Positions 35,652 through 58,605 of a DNA stretch of 64,000 nt are shown in pieces. Positions within the stretch are counted from its first letter, which is position 1; each line of letters begins with the position of its first letter. The notes under the pieces were generated by a model, which was given only the letters and a program-made list of their open reading frames with translations, ran no database searches and was not told the origin of the DNA. Location of the stretch: NCBI GenBank assembly GCA_900239685.1, contig OENT01000147.1, positions 62,001 through 126,000 on the forward strand, in the 5' to 3' direction. Source of the stretch: Rotaria macrura (lineage: Eukaryota; Rotifera; Eurotatoria; Philodinida; Philodinidae). A program made the position numbers and the translations under genes.

Positions 35652-38178
35652 AGATGTTATAGATGTTGAATGTTGACTACACATCTGAAACTGGTATTCG
35701 AACAAGTAATGAACGATACGTTGTCGCATCATGTGTCGATTATTAGATTCATATTTCCTATTGCAGATTGAGTCCGATCGATGCACTAAACTCACTTTAC
35801 AAGCTGTAACTACGTCAACTAATTAGTCGTATTTAGTTTTCTTCGAAGAAGATTACAAGTACGGAAAGTTCATATCTTGAAATGCTCGTTTCAAAGTTGT
35901 AGAAACAATATGAATGAGAATTACTATGTGATAATAATGGAGAAACTATTTGAAATAAATAACACTATCTTATAGAACTAATAGGTGGCTCGTTCGTAGT
36001 AAAATATAACTTAATTTTAAATATATGATTTAATAGAATTGTGTTATAGTATACCATTTATCATGAACGTCTACGTCTAGCAATGTTGTATTAATTTTTT
36101 CAAGCACAAACAGTCATTTAACAAAATATTTGACTTAGATTTAATAGCATGGGATGCGCTTTGAAAAATTTTATATAAGTCGACTCTGATGAGCAAAACT
36201 TTGTACCTTTCTTCTAAAATGAAACATGTACAGTAGTGTAGAACATTGTAAAATCATCTATTTAATTCCACCTATTTCCTTGTAACTTTGCTACGTTACA
36301 TTTTCAAGAGAAATAAGATTTGTGTCACGCTCTATCAAACTATGAATTCAGCTTCATTAATAATATTATTAAATTGTACGCAAAAGAAATTTATTCAAGT
36401 CGTTCTATTTTATCCTGTGAAAAATTGAAGAATCATTTTTAGTAATTTCATTGTTGTTGTATAGAGATGAGTTCACTATGGTTTAAACTCATATGCATAC
36501 ATCTAGAAACGCATTTATATTTGTTGAATTTTCAATAGTCTATTTTTGATCAAGTCGAAATGACAACGAAGTTTATTATGTTCATTATTACAACTGAAAC
36601 ATATTGTTGTGATTGGTTTTTTTCATGAGTGATTTAAAAAAAGAGGTTCAACGATTCACCAAGTCAATTCTTCGCAGATATGGACACGATGTCAAAACAT
36701 ATGTTACTTTTCTAAACAAAAAACTGCCTTAAAACTCTCATATTTTCTTCATTATTAATTGTCACATCATACTTATACCTACGAAGAATGGATTTAGTAA
36801 ATCGGCGAATCTTTTATTTAGTTCGACAAAATTTTCTCCGTTTAAAAATATTCATGAAAAAAGAAACAATTAAAACACATCTGCATCAATTATAGGTAAT
36901 AGCTAAAATACTTGATTCGGGTTATCATTTTGGTTTGATCTATAATAGATTATTGAGAACTAAACAAATATAAATGGGTTTCTCAATCTATACATATGAG
37001 TTCAAGCCATAGTGAACTCATCTCGATACAAAAACAATGAAATTAAGAACTACTGTAGTTGAGGTCATTTTTGAATTTTAAGAATTCTGAATCGTGAGCG
37101 TTTACTTTTGTGTACGTGTACGTTTTCTTTAGATAGTACGTTATACCATAAATGCCAACACATGAAAGTAAACTTGAACTTTCACAGATGTTAATATTAG
37201 AAACATTTTAATATCTAAAATAAAAAATTAGAATAACAATTTCCAATCACGTGTCAAAAACTAGAGAACTACTTTGTTGAGCCAAGTTTTTAGGACTTTT
37301 CTCAGTATTACAAAGTCAATGTAAATCCAACTGTATAGATGAGTAAAGAATTTTCTCTTTCTATGATCCATGAAGTCTACAGTTCAAATAAAACGCGTTG
37401 GATAATGAAAAAAAATATGATGAAAGTAAAAATTAACTCAATTATTCTGTTACTAGCTTGTATTTTATTGTGTTTGAATCTCATATTAAACGATTCTATT
37501 CATCGACTAGGAAATGAGAGTCAATGATAACACTAGTAGGTGCATTCTGAGTATCGTACCTTCGATACGGATATCAAATATAGCAAGCATCTAGCGTACC
37601 ATGTTATAGTTGTCTATGATACGAAACAAATTTTCTTTTCATAAAAATCTCTGCATAACTTCCAATATGAAACTACTTAGACATGTTTGAAATCTATATT
37701 TTAAATTTCCATTAAAAAATGACTACGAATACGATTTGTTTACTTAACAATTTTCAATTTAAAAAATTTCAAAACAATAAAAATAACGATTCATCTAAAT
37801 AGCTTTTCATTCGTCATAACATTAGTTGAACAGATTTCTTGCATGTTTTCTTCACACATCAATCAATAAATTTGTTTTTGATTATTTTCGTTAGATCATA
37901 ATTTAGTAAACCAAAGAATATAATGTTGCTATGTCATACCCTTGAATGAGTTACTTCAAAATAATTATCGATCCATTGATGGTCAGTCTATTATTTATAT
38001 AAAGAAAAACAAAAGAATTTAAATGAATATGAAAAAGAAAGTTCTTTTTTTTTCTTCTTCTAATAAATAGTTTACTTAAAAAGAAAATTATATCGACATA
38101 TAAAAAGATAATTATTGGAACGTCAAAAAAAAGAGGCAGAAAAGAAAATCCATGCGATCAAAGTATGTAAGATAGTGT
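35652..38178. other. Intergenic, about 2.5 kb
   Basis: Upstream region of EMC4 and 3' region of ZFPL1 (both minus strand). AT-rich with only short open frames such as 37339-37527 that show no domain. Nothing else supportable. Confidence 0.45.
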
Positions 38179-39959
38179 CTATTTTGGTTGATCTTCAGGT
38201 AAATTTGAATCTTTTACTGTTTTCTTTAAAAATCGACCTGCAACATGTACGAATGGATTATTGAACGGATTGAATTGAGGATCATCGTTTCGATTCACAT
38301 ATTCATTGTTATCACCTCGTGTTAAATTATATAAAATTGTTAAAGTTGTAAAAAATACAAATAGAACAGCAAATATCATATACAGTATATAACGAGTACG
38401 GGATATTTGTGATCGATTAGCAGTCGAATCTTTTCGATTTGTTGTTTGACGTGAACGTAACCATCGAGCAAACCATGTTAACACACTACGACGTTTATAC
38501 TTATCTTCGTCATCGGGATAATTTTCTTCTGGCTGAAATCAATAAATAACTCGCTCATAGATTTCAAAAGATGTATGTTAATTTACGAATGAACAGTAGC
38601 AGAACATAGATGTAGTTCTGAAAAAAAACATGAACTTTTTATCTCTGGACCTGACGTATATATATGTTTAAATAACTCGAATATGTATTCTTTGATTGAA
38701 TTTTATACATCAGTCTATAAAAGTGTGGTATAGTTCTATTCGTTGCATTGTATATCTGAAGAATAGAATTGAAAATAATTGACCTTTTAAATGATTGTAA
38801 TAATCCATAGACAACAACAATAGTTCGTCACAATCAACACAATTTTGAAGAAATCTATTTCATTGACTCTGATACAGAACTCTATAATTTATATAGATTG
38901 CCCAAAAAATTCTCCTTCTATCTACATGTCGTTTCATTAGTTCGATATTATCACATTGTATTTCACATGCACAGCAGATTTGTTTTTTTCTCTTCAATCG
39001 TTACTAAGTCACAATGATCATTTTTTACTCTATTCTAGATTGATAGACAAGTTTTGCATATTTGAAAGTGTGTCTACATAATAGGATTGTCTCATGATTT
39101 AAAAACATAATCTTTGATAGATGAAAATAGATAGTTTATTAGAATCACTATGCGCTTGTTGCAAACATTCATGAATACTTGGATCCTAGACAATAACATT
39201 ACTTATAGGCGAAGACAAGAAATATGCAACAGCTTGTCTTTCAGAAGAACAGTTTTTTTTCTTTGTATGCATCTTTTAACATGGATACTTTTCAGTGAGT
39301 GCACGATCTGATATCTAGTATTTTTTTTCTTTTTTTAAAAACAAGAAAACATATAAACATACTTTAATTGTTAAAGTTGTTGATTGCTGTATTGTATCAG
39401 GTGCTCGATTTGGAAGGTGTGATAATCCACTAGTGCCGACTGGTGTAATAGTCACATTAGGAATTGGATTAACAATAACGTAACCATTTTTTTCTGCTTC
39501 TGTCAGTGATGGTTGTTTTTCTTCTTGTGTTCCTAATTGATTATTTGATGGTACTGTTGCTAATCGTATTGCCCAATCAGTCGTCTTTAATTTTTCTCTT
39601 ACAAAATCAGCTACTGGCGAAACAAGATTCGATGGTGGAAATATACATGTTTGACATGTTGGACATGTATAACCATCAGGTGCTGTGTGTAATGGGAATG
39701 AACGGAAATATTGATCGAGACATGACCAATGAAATAAATCGTAACAAACAAGTCGTATTGTTTCGTCATTTGTATCACTTAATGATCGGTTACATAGAGA
39801 ACAATTGGGATTAAAATCATTATCTTGTAACCATGATAAATAAGAACGAACAATACATTGTGGATGTTCAGTGACAAGACAGGATTCGCAAACATTCACA
39901 TGATGTTGAAAACAAAATAATGTTGACACTTTACGTTGTGGACATCTACAAAGTCCCAT
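38179..39959 (-). CDS. ZFPL1: Zinc finger protein-like 1, cis-Golgi membrane protein
   Basis: Two exons, 39959-39363 and 38532-38179, joined in phase 0 across an 830-base intron; 316 residues (human 310). ZFPL1 is a cis-Golgi tail-anchored protein that binds GM130 and helps maintain cis-Golgi integrity. The N-terminus has the first zinc-binding module ([20 protein letters not shown], then [14 protein letters not shown]), then [19 protein letters not shown] and the RING-like [16 protein letters not shown] with [17 protein letters not shown]. Exon 2 starts with the conserved [20 protein letters not shown], followed by a single membrane segment ([20 protein letters not shown]) and the short luminal tail with [14 protein letters not shown], matching the vertebrate ending. 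All Cys and His ligands visible in the vertebrate pattern appear to be kept. The start is set by the invariant MGLC. Confidence 0.96.
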
Positions 39960-40282
39960 GGTTTGATCTAAAACAGAAAGAAAAAATATGTACATAATTT
40001 TGAAGGCTAGCTAAGGCACATTGCCATTGGATTAAAGCAGGTATTTATTAGACAAAAATCTAGCCAATGAGACAGCTCGCTAGTAGAGACATAATAAAAA
40101 TTGTTTCAACATTTTAAGAATCTATATGTGATAAAAAATATTTGTCAACTTAAATTTTAAAAATTTAATTAATCATCCAATAAGAATCTATCACTGCATA
40201 ATATGATTTAGATCACAACCTTCTCTACTACTCATATTCAATTAATCAACTTTATATCGCCAAAGAACGAAACACTTTATTT

Positions 40283-40588
40283 ATGGCTGATGGCTCATCT
40301 TCAATAACAACTAGAAATCAACGAACACCAACTAGTAATTCATTGCCGATCGAATATCAAGTTCGTCCACCTCATCTTCCGTCACTACGAGAGTCTCCAT
40401 TAGCTGGTATTGCAGCACATCCGTATCGACCACGTTCGATTTGGTACGAACTTTGGAAATCAAAATTAGCTTTCATACTCTTCTTTACTTCATCAACATT
40501 TATCTATTACGATTATCAACGTACACAACGTTATAAAGCACAACAAGCTTTAAACGCATCATCAGAAAAACACGAAACGAAGAAATAA
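40283..40588 (+). CDS. Small single-pass membrane protein, first ORF of a probable dicistronic unit
   Basis: Intronless, 101 residues. The first 50 residues are polar and Pro/Ser-rich (PPHLPSLRESPLAGIAAHPY), followed by WYELWKSKLAFILFFTSSTF and IYYDY, one membrane segment, and a basic tail (QRTQRYKAQQALNASSEKHE). No named family recognised. Its size and layout resemble accessory subunits or assembly factors of mitochondrial complexes, but that is inference from the neighbouring ORF. The stop codon is only 4 bases before the ATG of the next ORF, and the only AATAAA (40821) lies after that second ORF, so both probably sit on one transcript. Confidence 0.7.
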   Translation: MADGSSSITTRNQRTPTSNSLPIEYQVRPPHLPSLRESPLAGIAAHPYRPRSIWYELWKSKLAFILFFTSSTFIYYDYQRTQRYKAQQALNASSEKHETKK

Positions 40589-40592
40589 AAAC

Positions 40593-40763
40593 ATGGCTCT
40601 TGAAGTAACTCGTTTTTGGCTGAAAGAAGTGTGTATTAAACGTTGGTATATATTTCCTATTATTGCTTATTCAATATTTGTTCACAAACATGAAAATCTT
40701 CGACAAGATTATTTTCGTAATCAAAGTCAACTAGTTGGTAGAATGAAAGAACCGAATTGGTGA
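40593..40763 (+). CDS. 56-residue protein, possible complex I NDUFB1 (MNLL) subunit
   Basis: A 56-residue ORF starting 4 bases after the previous stop. It has a single membrane segment (KRWYIFPIIAYSIFVHKH) and ends with DYFRNQSQLVGRMKEPNW. Human NDUFB1 is 58 residues, has one membrane segment in the same place and a C-terminal block with FRN, a hydrophobic Leu-Phe pair and a Trp near the end, so this is my best match, though the sequence is too short for certainty. NDUFB1 is an accessory subunit of mitochondrial complex I in the inner membrane. AATAAA at 40821-40826, 58 bases after the stop. Confidence 0.5.
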   Translation: MALEVTRFWLKEVCIKRWYIFPIIAYSIFVHKHENLRQDYFRNQSQLVGRMKEPNW

Positions 40764-40855
40764 ACAAAAAACAGAACAATGAATTAGATCGTTATGTTTT
40801 TCCTTTTTTTCTCATCTAAAAATAAATTCATCTTTAAAATCATACATCTTTTTCT

Positions 40856-43111
40856 TCATTTAGTTTGTAAACAAAAATAATAGAATGATACAATGAAAAA
40901 ACAAAGAGAAATAATGAAAAGTAGTGTTAGAACAAATAATATCATTGATTTATTGACATTCAACGAGAATCTTTGATGTAAAGGTAATAGTTTTGTTTGA
41001 TATTGTACATCGGAATGATGTTCATGAAACCAAATATTAAGACGAAACGATTGATACACTGGTTGATGATTATTAAGATAGTTTTCTGCATAGCATGTAT
41101 AGTTTCCTACAAATTGAATTCTATCATATGAAAGAAAATATTCGTTCGTTCCCAGATGATCTTTTTATTCTATGAGGGGGGCAGCATGTTTTAGTATCAG
41201 TTTATTGTATCAGAGATTCGTGGCTATATCGTACTTAAACCGTTCGAATTAGTAATTAGGCGTGTGAAACATATCTATAATAGGCAAAATGAAAGTAATG
41301 AACACTAATAGTTTGTGGTTTTTAATTTAAGTTCATTTTGTTGAATTTAAAAAATCCTTCTTTAAGATAGAATAATGGATTTACTTTCGTTCATTGGCAC
41401 TGAGCAATCATCTTCACTGAAATTTTTATCATTAATAAACTAATTTCTTATTTGGGATTTCGTTTATTTTGGTTAGCTTAGTAAATCCATTGTAGGCGAT
41501 GAGGATTTTTATTAAACAATAATCGTTTCACTTCACAGATATGTGTAATAAAAGTATTTTCTATGTAAAAAACATTTCATCGAATATCTAATTTAATCTC
41601 TAGAAATGAACAATAACGAAACAAACTATTCGTAAGATATCGTTGTGCTAAACAGATGTTCTCTCCTCAATCAATGCCTTTACGTTGCATTATTGTAATG
41701 AATAATGTAGTAGAGAATATTAATTAGACAACATTGTCAGTGTGCTCAGTACTAAGTCATATTAATGTACAGCAAAATGAATATATAACGACTATCACTC
41801 AAATACTTAAACTTTGTGTTGGATCAATCTCAGGTCAGTTTTAAATACAGAAGAAAAGTTCGAAAATGATTTCAGTTGTTTCTTTTAAAAGATGGATGGC
41901 TTGTTGAACGTATCTAATCAAGATATAGGATAATAATTAGAATATTAACAATAGATATTATATCGTTCTTACTTGAAATCGATACAATTACAAAAAAAAA
42001 TGTATTACTATCGACCCTATCTATTATATATAGTCACTACTTTAATTATAGTATTAGTATGATACTTAACCTCGATGTCGCCATGTTGCATTATCGATTA
42101 AATATCGTCCATGTTTTGTTCTATTCAATAGTGTTTGATTTACTCCATTTAGTGTCCATACAAGAGTATAAATTGGTTTTGGATTTCCATGAAATTCTTC
42201 ACAATCGATTTCAATTGATGAATAACTATTAAACGAACGTACAAAATAATAATTACCATATAGATATGCTTTATATTCAATATTTAATATATCGATTAGA
42301 GTAACATTGAGTATAACAAATTGTTTCATATCTTGTTGTATAAGTGCACACGATACTTGTTGACGATGATCATTTTGATTAAGTTCATAATTTAAAAGAT
42401 GTGCTGTATATAAATAAGAAGTCGATGATGATGATGATGAAATTAATTCGTAACGATCAGGATCATTGTTATAGATAATCATATACCAAATCGATGAAAA
42501 TAAAGGACGTATTTGTTCAAAATATTTACGATCAGCAAACAACGATATTGAACAAGTCAAATTAATTGATTGTTCAGCATGATAAGTTACTTGTTTATAT
42601 GATGGAGGCATTATGAAAAATGACAGATTTTGTGCAAAGAGAATTACCTAAAAAATATAAATTTTCAATTAAACTAACTGTAGAATATTAGTTACGAATT
42701 AAAATGTACATGATAGAAATAGTGTTTATAAGTATTGATATTAGTTTGAAGTTTTAATACATAAAAACCTTCATCACCAATTGTTGTCTGTTCAATGACA
42801 AGTTTTGTTTGATTTACTATGTAATATCGTGATTGATTTAGAATCTTCGATTCAACTGATAAATCTATAAATGATATCGAATTAGATATGATTGGTTTTA
42901 AATTGATGATATCTTTGTACCAGGAGACTGTTTTAAAATTCTCATTAGTTTTCAGTGGATCATTTATTTCGACATTGAATATTAGTCGTGTGCCAATTAC
43001 AGATGAAAGCAATATAATATTATCATGATTATTGACTATAGTATGTTGATTTTCAACAATAGCCACATATAGAATAACCAACAGATGTAGTATCTTATAG
43101 TTGAATAACAT
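40856..43111 (-). CDS. Immunoglobulin-domain single-pass membrane protein
   Basis: Three exons on the minus strand: 43111-42710, 42647-42071 and 41106-40856; phases join to 409 residues. A signal peptide (MLFNYKILHLLVILYVAIVE) is followed by an Ig-like domain with VSWYKD and the F-strand DEGFYVLKL, in which the usual Cys pair is absent. A second domain has INLTCSI and QQVSCAL, and a third has IEIDCEEF, LVWTLNG and the hallmark GNYTCYAENYL. One membrane segment (SMILFVLTLLFIISLCFFIV) precedes a tail of only about 10 residues. Many NxT/NxS sites suggest heavy glycosylation. The layout is that of a cell-surface adhesion or recognition protein with no signalling domain. For exon 1 I used the donor GTACAT at 42709; a later GTAACT breaks the frame. 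The last intron (42070-41107) is 964 bases and holds nothing recognisable. It converges with the small ORF pair upstream. Confidence 0.8.
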
Positions 43112-45604
43112 TTAACGCGCCTGGTTTAATCATTATGAATCACGAGTGATCTATCTAGAAAAATTAATCATTCATCGTTCGTATGAAAGAAATACTTGAA
43201 CAGATAACTACCTATCCCTTTTTGAGAATGTAACATTCACGAAGTTTTTAAAGTACTGCACATTTCTAGATAATCCTTCATAAGACATACAACGATATGC
43301 ATGATATTCATGATAGACATTTTGTTTTGATACAAAAAAAATGCATCGTTCTACAGAATGCATTCAAAAAACAAATATTACTGCTATCGATGTAGTAAAC
43401 AATCGTACTAGTTAACCCGAGAACTATGACAACCATATGATATCTTATTCATATTAGATTTTTTACAATCATGAACACTGCAAACACTTGTTAACAAGTC
43501 ACTGCTTCTTTGAACATAGGAAATTTTAATAAACCTACACTTGAAATTAAATTCTGAATCGGGAAAGTTTACCCTCCATAGATAATTAGCATAGAACCAT
43601 TTGAGATTATGCACTCTATTCATTTTCACGAGTATGTAATCGTATATGACGATCATTTTCTTTGACATTACATACGCACTACTAATCAGTGCTACTCATG
43701 TTCTTTTTTCTGATCTCGAATAGTATCGTTGTAAATGCCATTCATGAATCAAGAACTAATTTTATCTTCTTTGACATGTTATGACATAATCTCGTTTATT
43801 TATTCATTCAAATTAACATCATGATGTTCTCATAAATGCACATTATATCTTATCGGTAAAACATTGAATCATGCTTTCTAGGAATATGAATATTCAATCG
43901 ACTGAAAGAAAAACCCAATGATCAATGTAATTCGTAAGTAATTTATTAGTATTCTGCTATGATTCCATTTTCGTATTAGAATCGACGATATAAAATCGTA
44001 ACATAAGTCTGAAATACACATGTACATCGTATTCACTGTCCGAACAGAATATTAATCAAGCTTTCACTTAGTGTAATTTATTTTAAATTCGACAGAGATT
44101 TTCAAAATTAGTAAGTTCCTACAATGTTGGCAAACAGTTACATAATAAAAACATACGTAAACACTGTGAATACTATATTCTTTTGAATTTCTTTATGTTT
44201 ATGTTTGAAATATTTTTTGATTAGAATAATTGCGATCACATTCCTAAAAAATATCATATTTTTTTTCTAATTCACCCAAAATTGAATCGAACATTACGTT
44301 GTTGTGACCTTGCCATTTCCGATTTTATTTTTACCGTTAGATGTATTCCGAAAAAAGTTTAAAAAAAGCCTAATTCAATGAACGATTTCGGTACAAGCAG
44401 TATAATTCAAGTTGAAAACTTCCACAAGTAATGTAGAGACAAAATTACTGGTCGCTAAACTTTGAATAAATAGTCTAAATTAAATTAAATTCTTTCACAT
44501 ACTCCTCAGAACTTCTACGGTTAAAAATTTGATTGTAAAAAAACGTTTGAAGCATTTCAAAGTCGACTTCAATTGTTTTGCGTAATTTATAAAACTATGA
44601 TAACTTTCGGAAATAAAAACACGATTATTCGAATTGAAAAACATTGACAGCATAAATATAAAGAAATAGGTGTTTACTTATGTTTTTATTCTATAAACGG
44701 CTGCCAACATAGTAAGAACTTATTAATTTTTGAAAACCTCTGTCGAATAAGAAATGAGTTTCATTAAATGCGAGCTTGATTAATACCATGTTTAAACAGT
44801 GAATACGATGTACATGTGTATTTCAGACTTATGTTACGATTTTATATCGTCGATTCTAATACGAAAATGGAATCATAGCAGAATACTAATAAATTACTTA
44901 CGAATTACATTGATCATTGGGTTTTTCTTTCAGTCGATTGAATGTTTATATTACTAGAGAACATGGTCCCTGGCTACCGACAGGATATAGTGTGCATGTA
45001 GCTTGTTTCTCTTTTGAGCTATAGCTAATTCCATTTAGGCTGATGACAAGTCCATGAGACCAAATTATATGAATGCTTTCATTGATAACAGCCTGGAAAT
45101 TAGGAGTGCGTTTTGACGTATTCGCATTCTCATTGATATATTACATAGAAGTGACGTGTTTCTTAAAATTAATATCGATGCAAGAGAAGGGCACAACACA
45201 TTTCAATAGAAGTGCATGCAACAGCATACGTAGAATCCATTGAAATCCTCTTTGATAGATAGAACAAGAAGAACCTATCATAGTAAATGAAATATATCGT
45301 GTTAATGACTCCTGTAAGAATAGAAATACACTGACAAACTTTATTGCTGTTCTTCTATACTATGTGAGGTAAACGAGTGCATTTCATTTATTTTTATAAC
45401 TTTTATTATCATTTCCACAAAATGTAAACTGACTTTTTGTTGTATACATAGTAAGATAAAAAAATTACAAATTTGACAAATGTTTTATTTTTTATTTTTA
45501 GCAAGAATAAAAATAACAAATTTACATTATGAATTAAAAATTATCGAATAACTTAAAAAGAAACAGGAATGTGCTCGAATAAATCAATTGTTGAACGTTA
45601 ATTC
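43112..45604. other. Intergenic, about 2.5 kb, around the inverted-repeat element
   Basis: Apart from the element at 43892-44943 it contains the upstream region of the Ig gene and the 3' side of the small mitochondrial-type gene. The open frame 43408-43668 (minus) has four Cys but no recognisable pattern. Confidence 0.45.
43892..44943. mobile_element. 1.05-kb inverted-repeat element with perfect 148-base arms
   Basis: The outer arms 43892-44039 and 44796-44943 are reverse complements that read identical over 148 bases by eye; both begin ATTCAATCGACTGAAAG. Inward of them the match continues but is clearly diverged (for example TATTAATCAAGCT and ATGTTGGCA blocks) to about 44160 and 44690, leaving a centre of roughly 500 bases without coding potential. 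No transposase fragment and no clear target-site duplication (flanks GAATATGAAT and GTTTATATTA). Best described as a non-autonomous DNA transposon or foldback element. Confidence 0.8.
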
Positions 45605-46072
45605 TTATGAGAATCTTCCACTACCGATGCGAGCTTGACGTGTTTCATTTTTGTCGATATCATCTTCTGACAGATAGTCATTCTTTTCTTTGTCTTTAAT
45701 TGCTTCAATCGTATCAGATTGAAGATCTGACATTTCCTCGTTGAAATCACCTTCTTTCATGGCATGTTGTTGTTGGCCTTTTATAATTGCTTCTATATGG
45801 CAAAGTCGTACGTATATAGATTAGAGGAGAGAAACAAGTATATATATATATATATATATAAATTCGTTGTTCTTACCACTATCCGAAGCCACAGTATCTA
45901 ACTATTTTTGTTATTTTCGCGTTTTCAAATCTTCACAAGCTTTATCGATAGCTTTCGATGACCTATGATCACCATCACCTAATTTTTGTCGACTTGTATG
46001 TAGTGAACGAAGATATTTTGTCGCCAATGGTCGCTGAACAGACACAGTAGTAGAGATAAATCGTGTTAGCAT
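45605..46072 (-). CDS. Small hydrophilic protein with probable mitochondrial presequence
   Basis: Function unknown. The minus-strand ATG at 46072 opens a typical mitochondrial presequence (MLTRFISTTVSVQRPLATKY, then LRSLHTSRQKL): basic, Ser/Thr-rich, no acidic residue until after it. The last exon (45800-45605) encodes a hydrophilic, acidic tail: QQQHAMKEGDFNEEMSDL, LSEDDIDKNETRQARIGSGR. Between them a short exon (TVASDS, near 45900-45878) precedes a clear GTAAG donor with an AT-rich intron containing (TA)n. The first intron is unresolved: a 39-base intron starting GTGAAG or a longer one starting GTGATC would both keep the frame. The composition recalls hydrophilin-type stress proteins, but no family match can be claimed. 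Confidence 0.5.
45838..45860 (+). repeat. (TA)n microsatellite in intron
   Basis: About 11 TA units inside an intron of the small mitochondrial-type gene. Similar short (TA)n runs occur at about 6600, 53465, 56815 and 63520. Confidence 0.85.
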
Positions 46073-46880
46073 TGTTGCAAAACAATATACATTAAATATG
46101 TAACAGACTCGATGATACTCTACTGAATTTTTTGTATCATCGTAATTTGTGAGATTCATCTGGCATCGTAGTTGATCAGTTTTTCATTGGTTATTTGTAA
46201 ACCAGTGAAGAATTACGATAGCACAAGTAGTCGAGTGTACTTGCTGCGCTTCTATATTTATCCTATATTCATAGCCAAAACGAGTGAAATAATACAATAA
46301 TTCACTTAATTTCATTTCAAATAAAATTCAAACATTAAATGCTCGGAAAATTGTTTTTTTCTAGATGGTTGAATTTCTCTCGGTAATCAATTTTTATCGA
46401 GGGTTGTTCTCTTTATATATGATTGTTAGTCTTTATCAAACGAGAAAATGAAAGAGATACTATTACTAGACTTTTCGTGTATCAAATAGTTGAGGAAGAA
46501 AAGAAAGAAAAAAAAACGAAAAGAAAAAGACTGGTAGTTAAAGACCAGGGGGAAAGCGTGTGACACTATCGTAGATCTTTATTTCTTCTATCAGTAGTTA
46601 TTCGTTGTTCTTTTAGATTTCTTTTTCCTTGCGCCATTATTGTTGCCGGTTTCTTCGTTGTAAAACGACACAGTCTCCAGAGATAATCATCGTTTATTGT
46701 CATAAGTTCATATGAATTAGATTCTGTAAGATCTAATATTAATGTATCAAAAGTCGTTAGAAACAAACAAAGAACTAAACGAAATTCTTCTTCACATTTT
46801 CTTTTAATAAAACAGTTCAATAACTCCTATTCTTCATCTATTGTCATCATAAATTATTCCATCACAATATACTTTCAAGG
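46073..46880. other. Divergent intergenic region upstream of OXR1/NCOA7 homologue
   Basis: About 800 bases between the minus-strand small gene and the plus-strand OXR1-like gene, so probably holding two promoters. A purine-rich run (AAGAAAGAAAAAAAAACGAAAAG) lies near 46500. An open frame at 46566-46820 on the minus strand lacks an ATG at its start and is not annotated. Confidence 0.45.

Positions 46881-58605
<11,725 letters not shown>

Noticed and set aside
39363..39995. Upstream extension of ZFPL1 to a start at 39995
   Set aside because: The family starts with MGLC at 39959; the extra 12 codons are hydrophobic and would hide the first zinc module.
43408..43668. 86-codon minus-strand open frame with several Cys
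   Set aside because: Cys spacing matches no known module and no adjoining exons could be found.
46566..46820. Minus-strand open frame head-to-head with the OXR1/NCOA7 homologue
   Set aside because: It does not begin with ATG, has no recognisable motif, and an exon structure could not be built around it.
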